Counted from the first letter of the stretch, positions 42,765-51,623 are shown. The stretch: DNA of 64,000 nucleotides from Roseiflexus castenholzii DSM 13941 (GCF_000017805.1 NC_009767.1:2418001-2482000), one strand, 5' to 3'. Translations and numbers: made by a program. Notes: generated by a model not told the origin, from the sequence alone.

Positions 42765-43358
42765 TCATTTGTCCGCTTCTGAGCGTGTCGTCAGCGGGTG
42801 AAGCGGAGCGAGGATCCCGCGGAGTCGTTCTCGTGCTGCGTGCAGACGCGACTTGATCGTCCCTGGCGGGCAATCCATGCTGTTGGCCATCTCGGCTTCG
42901 CTCAACCCAAGGTAGTAACGCTGCACAATCAACGCTCGCTGAATGGGCGAGAGTGCGAGTAGCGCAGCACGAACAGCCTCGCGCGTTTCAGCCTGTTCCG
43001 CATCCGTATCAGGACCTGCGTGCGGGTCAGCCAGGCGTTCAAGCAGCGCGCTCGCCTCATCCCCGGTCATCCGCTCGAGCGAAATGCGCCGCGTCTGACG
43101 GGAGGCTGCTTTGACCGCGTCGTTGACAACGCTGCGTAGAAACCAGGGACCGAACGGGCGCCTGGCGTCAAACTGGTCAATCCGCTCGTATGCTCGCAGA
43201 AAGGCGCTTTGTACAATGTCCTCAGCAAGATCGCGGTCGTGAGCGACAAGGTAGGCTGCGCGGACTGCTCGCACGTAATAGGCCCGGACCAGCGCTTCCA
43301 ATCCGCTGATATCGCCACGCTGAAGCCTGGCGATCGCTTCCCGTTCATCCATATCCAT
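42765..43358 (-). CDS. ECF-family RNA polymerase sigma factor
   Basis: A 197-residue sigma-70 family protein. Region 2 covers residues 20-80 (YLVAHDRDLAEDIVQSAFLR, YERIDQF, GPWFLRSVVNDAVK). Region 4 is near the end with LSPIQRALIVQRYYLGLSEA and a PPGTIKSRLHAARERLR helix-turn-helix. AAAGG precedes the start; ATG 43358 or the second ATG two codons in are both possible. Its target genes may include the secreted-protein cassette around it, which is inference. Confidence 0.9.
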   Translation of the reverse strand: MDMDEREAIARLQRGDISGLEALVRAYYVRAVRAAYLVAHDRDLAEDIVQSAFLRAYERIDQFDARRPFGPWFLRSVVNDAVKAASRQTRRISLERMTGDEASALLERLADPHAGPDTDAEQAETREAVRAALLALSPIQRALIVQRYYLGLSEAEMANSMDCPPGTIKSRLHAARERLRGILAPLHPLTTRSEADK

Positions 43359-43471
43359 CCTTTCTGCACGGTAAGTGTAAGAGCGCGCTCTGGATGTAGT
43401 ATCCCTGAGGTGACCTGAAGGTTCGTTTCCGGGATGGAAGGGTGCTTCGCCTGCGATCTCTACCAGGAGAT

Positions 43472-44120
43472 GAAGAGATGGCGCGTTGCGCGCGTGGCGC
43501 GACGCAGCAGCGAAAGGGGCAGGTCTGCGACATGTTCCTCCAGAGGCGGTCAGATGGATGCCCCGTGCGGCGCAGCCAGCAGTTCCCGCCGTCCCCAGGA
43601 GTACAGGATGGCGGCACTGCGTCCCGGCAGCCGCAGTTTGCGGTACACCTCCGTCCCAGGTTGGCGATGCGGCGCGCCGACAGGCGCAGGTCCTGCGCGA
43701 TCTGTTGGTTGGTCCGTCCGTGGGCGATGGCGCGCAAGACCGCGCGCTCAGCAGGCGTCAGCGGCGAAGCGTGCGGCGGGGTCAGACGGGCGCGGCGACC
43801 GGCGGCCGCGTCGATCAGCGCGCGCTCGAGCGCCGGGAGACGGCACTGACTCGCCCGCAGGATCGCCGGTCGGAACTCCCACAGGTCGTCCCAGTACTCC
43901 GGGCAGGGGTTGTGCGTGACGACCACCACTTGACGGTGCGCCAGCGCTGCGGCGGGGAGCGTGCGCAGCGCATAGCCGAAGGGCGCGTCCAGCATTGCCA
44001 GCAGCGGCGCGTCGGGGTTGTGGCGCCAGCCGCGTTGCTGCAGCAAGGTGAGGAGCGCCTGTTGCAGGTCGGGGATGCCGCACCGGAGCGCAACGTCCAT
44101 TGCCGGCGCAGACGAAGGAT
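43472..44120. repeat. Direct repeat (LuxR unit), copy 2
   Basis: Second copy of the 649-bp unit at 40292-40940. Its left edge interrupts the sequence upstream of the ECF sigma gene. Confidence 0.88.
43550..44100 (-). pseudogene. LuxR-type regulator with degenerate receiver, frameshifted (copy 2)
   Basis: Same length (551 bp) and the same single-base loss in the helix-turn-helix as copy 1, with about a dozen substitutions (MDVALRCGIP against MDVVLRCDIP; EYWDDLWEF against EYRGDLWEF). The shared lesion means either that duplication came after inactivation, or that the site is a functional recoding site kept in both. Confidence 0.72.
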
Positions 44121-44135
44121 GACTGAAACATACCG

Positions 44136-44399
44136 TCAGGACAGAAACCACAGCAACGTGACGAAGAGAGATGTCATACTCAGCACGACAGCGGACGCAG
44201 CATACCGGGATGAGGCGATAAACGCGCGCGATGATGTTATCACTATCGATCCTGACACACAAGTGGACAGCAGCAGACCGATCCAGAAGACGTAGAAGCC
44301 CTTCCTTTCGTGCAACGCATAGGTAAGCGCTAGTGTGATCGACTGGATCAGGCATGCCAGCGCTGCAAGTCCGAAGTACGCCTTATCACGGGTGATCAT
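44136..44399 (-). CDS. 87-residue membrane protein, copy 1
   Basis: Three membrane segments (FGLAALACLIQSITLALTYA, VFWIGLLLSTCVSGSIVITS, AVVLSMTSLFVTLLWFLS) and no soluble domain. AGGAGG lies 6 bp before ATG 44399. The copy at 46126-46389 is identical. It precedes the LuxR gene by about 35 bp in both copies, so it may be a sensor, immunity or anchoring partner. Family unknown. Confidence 0.6.
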   Translation of the reverse strand: MITRDKAYFGLAALACLIQSITLALTYALHERKGFYVFWIGLLLSTCVSGSIVITSSRAFIASSRYAASAVVLSMTSLFVTLLWFLS

Positions 44400-44472
44400 C
44401 ACAAGCCTCCTTTCCACGAGAACATCCGTTTCGTACACTCTATAGCAGGACGTTGAGTCACATCTGTTGCTG

Positions 44473-44661
44473 CTATTTGAGATACAGATTGAGATGCTGG
44501 CGGACAGAGTCGACTCCTCCGGCTAATCCCGCTCCGCTGTCTCCAAGGCAGAGGTATACGTCGGCGCTTGCAATGTTTCCGCGTCCGCTCATGCCTCCGA
44601 GCGTCACCTGATAGTATGATAGCATTGCATCAACCAGTGTGACGCCCGCAAAGTTTCTCAA
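44473..44661 (-). CDS. Small ORF behind a duplicated signal-peptide start, copy 1
   Basis: A 62-codon frame starting at TTG (RNFAGVTLVDAMLSYYQVTL, then GRGNIASADVYLCLGDSGAG). Just upstream, ATG 44693 with AAAGGAGACG begins MRIPMMRRLAL, matching the signal-peptide start of the secreted protein at 47902-48510, but runs out of frame after about 20 codons. So this may be a fusion of that start with a different small product, now frameshifted. An identical copy lies at 46463-46651. Confidence 0.35.
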   Translation of the reverse strand: MRNFAGVTLVDAMLSYYQVTLGGMSGRGNIASADVYLCLGDSGAGLAGGVDSVRQHLNLYLK

Positions 44662-45044
44662 GCGCCAGGCGGCGCATCATGGGTATACGCATAAGCGTCT
44701 CCTTTCGTGACTATCCTGTATCATTCCCTTCTGATCCTGGCACGGCGCTATCGGGGCGTCTATCGGGGAACTACCCTTAATCGAGGAGAGTCTTTGCGTG
44801 CGGGGAAGGAGTGCAGACGACGGGATTGGCGCGATCTGCGCCTCCTATCCGCGCAATGGGATGCGGAACCGTTCGAGGAGCTGCGCCTCATCAGTCAACA
44901 CCCGAACGTCGAACGGAAGCGGGTCCGCCGCGACCGTCAAGAGAAACCCGCGATCGTGCACCACCGGCGCCATCTCGCGTCCGTCGCGCAGCCGGATGGA
45001 CAGCGCCGCCGCGCGCGGATCGACCAGACGCCCGGCGATCACCC
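44660..45044. repeat. Shared segment R, copy 1
   Basis: About 380 bp also present at 46650-47034 and 48478-48855. In minus-strand sense it holds the 3-prime end of the DUF gene (ending LLERFRIPLRG), a short spacer, AAAGGAGACG and the signal-peptide start MRIPM. It is the join between cassette units. Confidence 0.88.
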
Positions 45045-45094
45045 AAACGTGATACGGAGCGTCGATGAGATCAACGCCGCCTATGCGATACAGG

Positions 45095-45478
45095 TCATCG
45101 GACGAGCGAGAGAACGATGATGCGTACCCGTTCAGCGAGCGCAATCGCCTCCTGAAGGGTCGCCAAATCGGGCCAGAAGTCGGGATCATACCGCATCTGC
45201 ACGGCGTAAGGGGTCAACTGCGTCAGCTCGACCTCCATAAAGTCAACCGTCGGGTAGAGCGCTTTGCAACGGTGCGCTAACTCTTCGAGGTTATGCGTGA
45301 AGGGAATTGGCTGTCCGGCAAACGCCAACAATCCTTTGAGATACTTTTCCGCTGCCTGCTGCGCGTGAAAACAGGCCGTGTCATAGGGACCGTTACTCGT
45401 TGCGATCAGGCGTGCAGCAGCCAGATCGCTATCGCCTTTGCGCAACCAGCCGCGCGCCAGATCAAGGACATCGCTCAT
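45095..45478 (-). CDS. HEPN-domain protein (toxin of HEPN/MNT pair)
   Basis: The 127-residue helical product has the HEPN hallmark HAQQAAEKYLKGLLAFAG followed by THNLEELAHRC. HEPN proteins paired with minimal nucleotidyltransferases act as toxin-antitoxin modules in which the HEPN partner is an RNase that the MNT neutralises. The canonical R-x4-6-H catalytic motif is not obvious here, so activity is uncertain. ATG 45478 overlaps the end of the MNT gene by 17 bp, indicating co-translation. Confidence 0.82.
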   Translation of the reverse strand: MSDVLDLARGWLRKGDSDLAAARLIATSNGPYDTACFHAQQAAEKYLKGLLAFAGQPIPFTHNLEELAHRCKALYPTVDFMEVELTQLTPYAVQMRYDPDFWPDLATLQEAIALAERVRIIVLSLVR

Positions 45479-45812
45479 ACAGGACCCTTCCCTCGCGCAG
45501 CGCGGTCGTAATGAATGCGTGTGGAACGTTCGCCCACTGTGCCACCTCATCGGGCGTCCAGACGACAACATCTTTTGCGGGAAACAATCCGATCAACGCG
45601 CTCAGGTAACGTGCTGATCGCCTGTAGCGCGGCAGGCGGGACTCTTCGATGATGAGCAGATCAATGTCGCTATCAGAGCGGGCATCGCCCCGCGCGCGCG
45701 ATCCGAACAGAATAATTTTGATCGGATCGCCGACAGCGCAGATCCGCGCCACGATTTCCCGCAACAGCGCATCAGTCACCGGGGGATATGTCTGCGGATA
45801 CTGGACGATCAT
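45462..45812 (-). CDS. Minimal nucleotidyltransferase (antitoxin of HEPN/MNT pair)
   Basis: The 116-residue product carries IILFGSRARGDARSDSDIDL, the GSxxxGD-D-x-D nucleotidyltransferase core that AMPylates partner HEPN toxins in studied systems. The start is ATG 45812; upstream frame extension has no ribosome site support. It is the first gene of the pair and ends inside the HEPN gene. The pair sits exactly between two copies of a 1.07-kb direct repeat. Confidence 0.85.
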   Translation of the reverse strand: MIVQYPQTYPPVTDALLREIVARICAVGDPIKIILFGSRARGDARSDSDIDLLIIEESRLPRYRRSARYLSALIGLFPAKDVVVWTPDEVAQWANVPHAFITTALREGRVLYERCP

Positions 45813-45956
45813 ATACGCTTTCAGAAATAAACACGACCCTGCAAGGGCGCCCTTTCCGAAGAAATTATAGACGACCGGCGCCATGTTCTGCAATCATCAG
45901 GCAAAGACCGCGAGTCGGGCAGGTTCCCGTACCAAAACTCTTGAGGTCGGATGAAG

Positions 45957-46090
45957 GGCGCATAGCCGAAGGGCGCGTCCAGCATTGCCAGCAGCGGCGC
46001 GTCGGGGTTGTGGCGCCAGCCGCGTTGCTGCAGCAAGGTGAGGAGCGCCTGTTGCAGGTCGGGGATGCCGCACCGGAGCGCAGCGTCCAT
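45957..46090 (-). pseudogene. LuxR-type regulator fragment (copy 3)
   Basis: Only the first 45 or so codons remain (MDAALRCGIPDLQQALLTLL to DAPFGYA); the sequence then joins unrelated DNA (FIRPQEFWYG). The break coincides with the left edge of the second 1.07-kb repeat. Confidence 0.7.
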
Positions 46091-46125
46091 TGCCGGCGCA
46101 GACGAAGGATGACTGAAACATACCG

Positions 46126-46389
46126 TCAGGACAGAAACCACAGCAACGTGACGAAGAGAGATGTCATACTCAGCACGACAGCGGACGCAGCATACCGGGA
46201 TGAGGCGATAAACGCGCGCGATGATGTTATCACTATCGATCCTGACACACAAGTGGACAGCAGCAGACCGATCCAGAAGACGTAGAAGCCCTTCCTTTCG
46301 TGCAACGCATAGGTAAGCGCTAGTGTGATCGACTGGATCAGGCATGCCAGCGCTGCAAGTCCGAAGTACGCCTTATCACGGGTGATCAT
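46126..46389 (-). CDS. 87-residue membrane protein, copy 2
   Basis: Identical in sequence to the protein at 44136-44399, with the same ribosome site. It lies upstream of a LuxR fragment, so in this copy its partner regulator is lost. Confidence 0.58.
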   Translation of the reverse strand: MITRDKAYFGLAALACLIQSITLALTYALHERKGFYVFWIGLLLSTCVSGSIVITSSRAFIASSRYAASAVVLSMTSLFVTLLWFLS

Positions 46390-46462
46390 CACAAGCCTCC
46401 TTTCCACGAGAACATCCGTTTCGTACACTCTATAGCAGGACGTTGAGTCACATCTGTTGCTG

Positions 46463-46651
46463 CTATTTGAGATACAGATTGAGATGCTGGCGGACAGAGT
46501 CGACTCCTCCGGCTAATCCCGCTCCGCTGTCTCCAAGGCAGAGGTATACGTCGGCGCTTGCAATGTTTCCGCGTCCGCTCATGCCTCCGAGCGTCACCTG
46601 ATAGTATGATAGCATTGCATCAACCAGTGTGACGCCCGCAAAGTTTCTCAA
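46463..46651 (-). CDS. Small ORF behind a duplicated signal-peptide start, copy 2
   Basis: Identical to 44473-44661, including the out-of-frame MRIPMMRRLAL start upstream at 46683. Confidence 0.35.
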   Translation of the reverse strand: MRNFAGVTLVDAMLSYYQVTLGGMSGRGNIASADVYLCLGDSGAGLAGGVDSVRQHLNLYLK

Positions 46652-47034
46652 GCGCCAGGCGGCGCATCATGGGTATACGCATAAGCGTCTCCTTTCGTGA
46701 CTATCCTGTATCATTCCCTTCTGATCCTGGCACGGCGCTATCGGGGCGTCTATCGGGGAACTACCCTTAATCGAGGAGAGTCTTTGCGTGCGGGGAAGGA
46801 GTGCAGACGACGGGATTGGCGCGATCTGCGCCTCCTATCCGCGCAATGGGATGCGGAACCGTTCGAGGAGCTGCGCCTCATCAGTCAACACCCGAACGTC
46901 GAACGGAAGCGGGTCCGCCGCGACCGTCAAGAGAAACCCGCGATCGTGCACCACCGGCGCCATCTCGCGTCCGTCGCGCAGCCGGATGGACAGCGCCGCC
47001 GCGCGCGGATCGACTAGACGCCCGGCGATCACCC
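46650..47034. repeat. Shared segment R, copy 2
   Basis: Second copy of the 380-bp cassette joint. Here it contains the genuine 3-prime end of the DUF gene at 46835-47887. Confidence 0.88.
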
Positions 47035-47887
47035 ACCACCCACAGAAGACCCCGGTGTGCAGGTCAATTGTGCGGTTGGGTGAGGGTGTTCCCTCCGTCG
47101 TCTGGATTCTCAGGACGGACCATTGATTGGCGATAAAGGGAGCGACAAGCGCGAAGCCTATCACCGTGACGCGGCGCAGCCATGTCCGCGTCTGACCGGC
47201 GAGCGCCACAATCTTGCTCTGCCCCCAACTATCCACTTCTCCTAGCACGGACACCGGATCACGCGACCAGAGCGGCACTATGACTCGCGCACGCAGTTGA
47301 GCGCGAAAGCGCGTTACAGCGGTGCTGACCCACGGCGGGTGACCGTCGGAATCTGGCGGAATGTGACCAGGCGGCTGGTCTGTCCAGGCGGATGGAACCT
47401 GCTCCGGAACGCGGAACTGCTCGAGAATCTGCGTATCGCCAGTCAGCACGCGCACCTCGATCGGGAGGGGAAAGGCGTCGGCAAGGAGCAGAAAGCCGTG
47501 ATCGCGCATCACCGGCGTCATCTCGCGTCCATCGCGCAGCCGGATGGACAGCGCCGTTGCGCGCGGATCAACCAGACGCCCGGCGATCACCCATTGCCCG
47601 CACACGAACAATGCGGCCATGACGGTAATCGCGCCGCCTGGTGAACGCTGTTCCGCCCCCGTCGTCGCCTCGACCAGCAGCCATCCTCCTGGCTGCCGGT
47701 CCGACGGGGTCAGCAGCGCCACGCCGCATAGAGGCGCCGCGTCGCCCTCCGGCTCCGTCCCAAACCAGAGGGCGACAAGCACGCTCCGTCCGGGACCGGG
47801 AATCTCCAGCGCCTGCACTGGAGCGCGTAGCGGCAGCGCAGCGCGGGTGCGCATATGGTCAATGATGATGCGAATGCGTTCGTTCAT
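46835..47887 (-). CDS. Membrane protein with two copies of an unnamed beta-rich domain
   Basis: The 350-residue product has one domain at about residues 100-175 (GQWVIAGRLVDPRATALSIR, GFLLLADAFPLPIEVRVLTG) and a second, very similar one at the C-terminus (GWWVIAGRLVDPRAAALSIR, GFLLTVAADPLPFDVRVLTD). Between them is one membrane segment (RRVTVIGFALVAPFIANQWS). The domain repeats L-R-D-G-R-E-M followed by GFLL and may be Ig-like; I cannot name it. The start ATG 47887 is 14 bp after the stop of the secreted-protein gene, so the two are probably one operon. Confidence 0.6.
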   Translation of the reverse strand: MNERIRIIIDHMRTRAALPLRAPVQALEIPGPGRSVLVALWFGTEPEGDAAPLCGVALLTPSDRQPGGWLLVEATTGAEQRSPGGAITVMAALFVCGQWVIAGRLVDPRATALSIRLRDGREMTPVMRDHGFLLLADAFPLPIEVRVLTGDTQILEQFRVPEQVPSAWTDQPPGHIPPDSDGHPPWVSTAVTRFRAQLRARVIVPLWSRDPVSVLGEVDSWGQSKIVALAGQTRTWLRRVTVIGFALVAPFIANQWSVLRIQTTEGTPSPNRTIDLHTGVFCGWWVIAGRLVDPRAAALSIRLRDGREMAPVVHDRGFLLTVAADPLPFDVRVLTDEAQLLERFRIPLRG

Positions 47888-47901
47888 AGTTAACATTCGT
47901 T

Positions 47902-48510
47902 CTAATCGACATACTGCGTATCTTCCGGCTGGAGACCGTAACATTCGGTTCCATCACCAAGAACGACTCGTAATCGGGATAAAACACCTTTGTATGTACC
48001 AGCACCCCAATCAGCCACAGATCGCCACTCTGTTCGTCCCCATGAGGTGCTGATTCGATGATCAACGCCAGAATCCCGCGTCTTTTCGTAGAAAAAGCCG
48101 AGGAATCCCTGTTGATAGAGAATCCAGGTCCATTCTTGCTCTATCATTGACCCTCGTATTGAAGTAGCCCCATAATCGAGTCTGACCAGGAGATTTCCAT
48201 CGTCATAGATGTCCATCGTTGCAGAACCACAGTTGCCGACTCGGGTATCCTGCGGACTTGTTCCATCAGATCGACTCTGTTGATATATCAGAAGCGCTTC
48301 ATCATAAGAATTAGCCGTAACCAGTGGCATAACGACGTGAACATGCGGGATGCTCTCGCCAACCCGGACCGTCCGTTGTTCCCCGTTGATTGGAACCGTC
48401 ACGGTTGGCTCAGGCTGCGGTGATTGGGCGACTGCCGGGGCAGGAACGACGAGGAGCAGCGAGACGATCAGCGCCATCAGCGCCAGGCGGCGCAGCATGG
48501 GTATACGCAT
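47902..48510 (-). CDS. Secreted protein of the cassette (intact copy)
   Basis: The 202-residue precursor has the signal MRIPMLRRLALMALIVSLLL ending APAVAQS. A propeptide-like region follows (VGESIPHVHVVMPLVTANSY, DEALLIYQQSR). The Cys-containing C-terminal part has VGNCGSATMDIYDDGNLLVR, QGFLGFFYEKTRDSGVDHRI and LGDGTECYGLQPED. Layout resembles the protein at 41068-41652: signal, N-terminal region with an EAL helix, then a small beta domain with paired Cys. AAAGGAGACG precedes the ATG, which lies in shared segment R. Confidence 0.6.
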   Translation of the reverse strand: MRIPMLRRLALMALIVSLLLVVPAPAVAQSPQPEPTVTVPINGEQRTVRVGESIPHVHVVMPLVTANSYDEALLIYQQSRSDGTSPQDTRVGNCGSATMDIYDDGNLLVRLDYGATSIRGSMIEQEWTWILYQQGFLGFFYEKTRDSGVDHRISTSWGRTEWRSVADWGAGTYKGVLSRLRVVLGDGTECYGLQPEDTQYVD

Positions 48511-48855
48511 AAGCGTCTCCTTTCGTGACTATCCTGTATCATTCCCTTCTGATTCTAGCACGGCGCTATCGGGGCGTCTATCGGGGAACTACCCTTAATC
48601 GAGGAGAGTCTTTGCGTGCGGGGAAGGAGTGCAGACGACGGGATTGGCGCGATCTGCGCCTCCTATCCGCGCAATGGGATGCGGAACCGTTCGAGGAGCT
48701 GCGCCTCATCAGTCAACACCCGAACGTCGAACGGAAGCGGGTCCGCCGCGACCGTCAAGAGAAACCCGCGATCGTGCACCACCGGCGCCATCTCGCGTCC
48801 GTCGCGCAGCCGGATGGACAGCGCCGCCGCGCGCGGATCGACCAGACGCCCGGCG
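48478..48855. repeat. Shared segment R, copy 3
   Basis: Third copy of the 380-bp joint. Its right end is fused at 48855 to a plus-strand response-regulator fragment, marking a rearrangement breakpoint. Confidence 0.88.
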
Positions 48856-49428
48856 GCGGAAGCGGGAACGGCGGCAGAGGCGCTGGCGCGTCTGGCAGCC
48901 GAGCGTCCGGCAGTGGCGGTAATCGACGTCCAGTTGGGCGACGGCTGCGGGATCGACCTTGGGCGCCGCATCGTGGCGCAGACGCCGTGCGCAGTGGTGC
49001 TGCTGACCGCGTTCGACTGGGATGTCTATCTGGTGCAGGCATGGGAGGCGGGCGCGGCGGCGTTTATCGCCAAGAGCGCTGAGACCGAGGCGCTGGTCGC
49101 GGCGATCTGGAAAGCGGCTGACGGCGAACGCGCCTTCAGCGACGCGCAGCGGGCGCGCATCGCCGCCTGGCGGCGCGACGTAGCAGGGCGCCTGGCGCTG
49201 CTGAGCGACCGCGAATACGCCGTGCTGCGCCTGCTGGCGGAGGGCGCGACCAATCGAGAGATCGCCGCAGAGCTGGGGCTGGCGGTCAAGACGGTCGAAG
49301 CGCACGTCCACGGGGTGCTGCACAAACTGCGCCAGTCATCGCGGCGCGCGGTGCAGGTTTGGGCGCAGCAGCACCGGATTATCGCATATGGGAGACCGGA
49401 TGCGCAGCAGAGCCGATCCTCGGAATGA
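48856..49428 (+). pseudogene. NarL/LuxR response regulator lacking its N-terminus
   Basis: Coding sense starts in mid-receiver (EALARLAAERPAVAVIDVQL, where the Asp of VIDVQL is the phosphorylation site) and continues to AAFIAKSAETEALVAAI and a full LuxR helix-turn-helix (LLSDREYAVLRLLAEGATNR, EIAAELGLAVKTVEAHVHGV). The first 30 or so residues (acidic pair) are replaced by shared segment R, so it is truncated unless a fused start is used. Its stop overlaps the ATG of the next gene. Confidence 0.72.
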
Positions 49429-49952
49429 AATATGCAGTTGACCCCAAATTAAGTTATCTTTTGTCGAAGATGTTTGCGTGTGCAGTAGCGGGAGGTCTGG
49501 CAATCACGCTGCCTTTCGTTGTCATGTATGGCTATACGAGTCTCTCTCTCCCCCGAGGTCTTCCTTCGCCGGAACAATCACGCATCGTGTCCGACGCCCG
49601 GGCATTGGGACCATTCGGGGCGCTCTACCGGGAGGCGCCTGATGCGTATATCTGGAGCCTGCTGGGACTCATATTCATCTTCGGTGTGACCTACGCTATC
49701 TTTGGTCTCTCACTCTCTGCGCTGACTGAGAACAGGTATATCATTCTATCAACGCCATTCCTGATGTGTAATGTCCTTCATTTTATCCTTTCCGTCCTTG
49801 GCTTGCCGCAATGGTCACCGGGAGTTGCATTCGTTCCCCACTGGATCGACAACGTAGGCTGGATACACATCATCTCCAGTCTGAGTCTCGTGCTGCTCTC
49901 GAGTTTTATTTTGATTGGTAGAATGTCTCATTCGCTGCGATCAAACGTATGA
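49425..49952 (+). CDS. ABC-2-type permease, probably N-terminally truncated
   Basis: Membrane protein of about 175 residues with four or five segments (LLSKMFACAVAGGLAITLPF, WSLLGLIFIFGVTYAIFGLS, IISSLSLVLLSSFILIG). The first helix usual in this permease type, upstream of YLLSKM, seems absent. Overlaps the response-regulator stop (ATGA) and the start of the next permease by 4 bp. First of three permeases. Confidence 0.55.
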   Translation: MKYAVDPKLSYLLSKMFACAVAGGLAITLPFVVMYGYTSLSLPRGLPSPEQSRIVSDARALGPFGALYREAPDAYIWSLLGLIFIFGVTYAIFGLSLSALTENRYIILSTPFLMCNVLHFILSVLGLPQWSPGVAFVPHWIDNVGWIHIISSLSLVLLSSFILIGRMSHSLRSNV

Positions 49953-50774
49953 ATGTGCTGATCAGATTTGTTGTGATTGACTTAATCCAGCACATCTTCA
50001 CTAAGAGATGGCTGCTCATCATTCCCGTTGTAGCAGTTGTCGCTTACTTCACGACGATGACTCTCCATCATCACAAAGATGGTAGTATCTACACGATTAA
50101 CGTCTGGGATGCTTTGTTCAATACATTCGGCAATCCGAACAATATATTCTACTGTTTCAATCCGATATTTCTGTACTTCGTAAGTGATTTTCTGCCAGAG
50201 TCGGCGATAGGCGAGTCTATGCTGCTACGCCTCGGATCACGCAGGATATGGTGGGCTGGTAAGGTTATCGGTTTATCGATAGCTGCTTTTATTTATATTT
50301 TACTGCTAGTTTTGGGATCTTTCGTTCTTTTTGGTTCCACCTTTCAATGGAGCGATGGATGGAGTTCATTTGCCGTTAATAATTCATCAGATATATATAG
50401 TACGAGAAATCACACATGATCGTCCATACTTTGTCTTTCTTTGCCTTTTATCGCTGCTTTTTCTCGGATGGGTTTCACTGGGAGTACTTGTCCTTTTGGG
50501 CATTCTTGCTTTCAAATCGGCGCGATGGGGCTTCTCTATCGGTCTTGCCATCAATCTGGCGGGGCTTATCATTCACCGTTCTGAGATGTCCGGCGTCTGG
50601 ACCTACATATCAATCGGCAACCATTTGCTGCTTACTTATCATTCCTTCAGTGATAGCACATCTCATTATCCTGCGCTGATGCTCTCGTATGCGTACTGGG
50701 GGGTCTGGATCGTCGTCGTATTCATTGCAGGCATGTATCTGGCTTGCTATCAGGATTTTGTTCGGAGGTCCTGA
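49949..50774 (+). pseudogene. ABC transporter permease with a frameshift
   Basis: ATG 49949 gives a membrane protein to about residue 150 (RWLLIIPVVAVVAYFTTMTL, GKVIGLSIAAFIYILLLVLG), then stops at 50419. Another frame continues the same type of protein from about 50400 (VREITHDRPYFVFLCLLSLL, GVWIVVVFIAGMYLACYQDF) to 50774. One indel near 50400 separates them. The combined length of about 275 residues matches the permease that follows. Confidence 0.62.
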
Positions 50775-51623
50775 GTGGTTGGCAGAATGTTCCGCACCAT
50801 TTTCTGGAATATGCTCGCAATCGTGCGTCTGCGATATGTCATTTTTACTCTGGCGTTCTTCTTGTTCTTGGGTTTCGTTAGCGCCCGTGAAGCGAGCGAG
50901 AGGGCGGTTCTGGACACTGGATCGGATCGAACCACAGTGTGGGACGCTCTTTTTGTGGCTTTTGCCGGTCCAGGGCTGCGAGACACCTCGCTGGTCCGAA
51001 TGCTCGGATGGTTTCTTCCCCACCTGATTGTATGCGCTATGGTCGGCGATAAAGTCTGGCGAGACCTTTCCCAACATAACCCGGTATTTGTCGTGCGAGT
51101 CGGCTTGCGACTACACTGGTGGTTAGCTCAAGTTATCAGTGTTGTTCTGGCAACTATCGCCTATACTGTTCTGGCAATGGCGGTTGTTCTGACCATTGCA
51201 GGATCGACGCTGGAATGGTCACATCCATTTGATACGTCACTGGTTGTCACGGAAGCCCTGGAACGTCCTTTGTATGCTAACGCTGCCAACATCACGTTGT
51301 GGATGACTCTTCTGCTGATGACCACGTTTTGCACTTTCACCATCTGGCAGACGACGCTCTCGCTTATCACCCGTCTGCCAACTGTCATAACCGGCGCTTT
51401 GGCGCTCATACTGGCGTTTTCGTGGATTCTCGGCATCGACAGAAAATCCCTTGTTCCCTGGCTGCCAGGATCGCAATCGATGATTCTGCGCCATGATTTG
51501 TTCGCGCCGGACGTTGCGGGATTTTCACTCGTCTGGTCGCTGGTCTACAACGGAATCGCAATACTGGCGGCGGTATTCATCGGTCTGTTCTATACGATCA
51601 ATATGGATTTTCTCGGTGAATAA
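50775..51623 (+). CDS. ABC transporter permease
   Basis: The 282-residue product has about six membrane segments (RYVIFTLAFFLFLGFVSARE, VVLATIAYTVLAMAVVLTIA, VYNGIAILAAVFIGLFYTIN). The start is GTG 50775 directly after the previous stop, with GGAGG 6 bp upstream. Same overall plan as the preceding permease (VWDALFVAFAGPGLRDTS resembles its NVWDALFNTFGNPNNIF), so the two arose by duplication. Intact by itself. Confidence 0.7.
   Translation: MVGRMFRTIFWNMLAIVRLRYVIFTLAFFLFLGFVSAREASERAVLDTGSDRTTVWDALFVAFAGPGLRDTSLVRMLGWFLPHLIVCAMVGDKVWRDLSQHNPVFVVRVGLRLHWWLAQVISVVLATIAYTVLAMAVVLTIAGSTLEWSHPFDTSLVVTEALERPLYANAANITLWMTLLLMTTFCTFTIWQTTLSLITRLPTVITGALALILAFSWILGIDRKSLVPWLPGSQSMILRHDLFAPDVAGFSLVWSLVYNGIAILAAVFIGLFYTINMDFLGE

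Larger units (their letters stand above)
43971..45044. repeat. 1.07-kb direct repeat, left copy
   Basis: Almost identical to 45961-47034 (offset 1990). It carries the N-terminus of the LuxR gene, the 87-residue membrane protein, the 62-codon ORF and the shared upstream segment. A HEPN/MNT pair lies between the two copies. Confidence 0.92.
45961..47034. repeat. 1.07-kb direct repeat, right copy
   Basis: Second copy of 43971-45044; only a few substitutions (for example GACTAG for GACCAG near the right end). Confidence 0.92.

Noticed and set aside
45788..46285. Plus-strand frame across the junction near 45957
   Set aside because: It fuses antisense shadow of the cassette with non-coding sequence.
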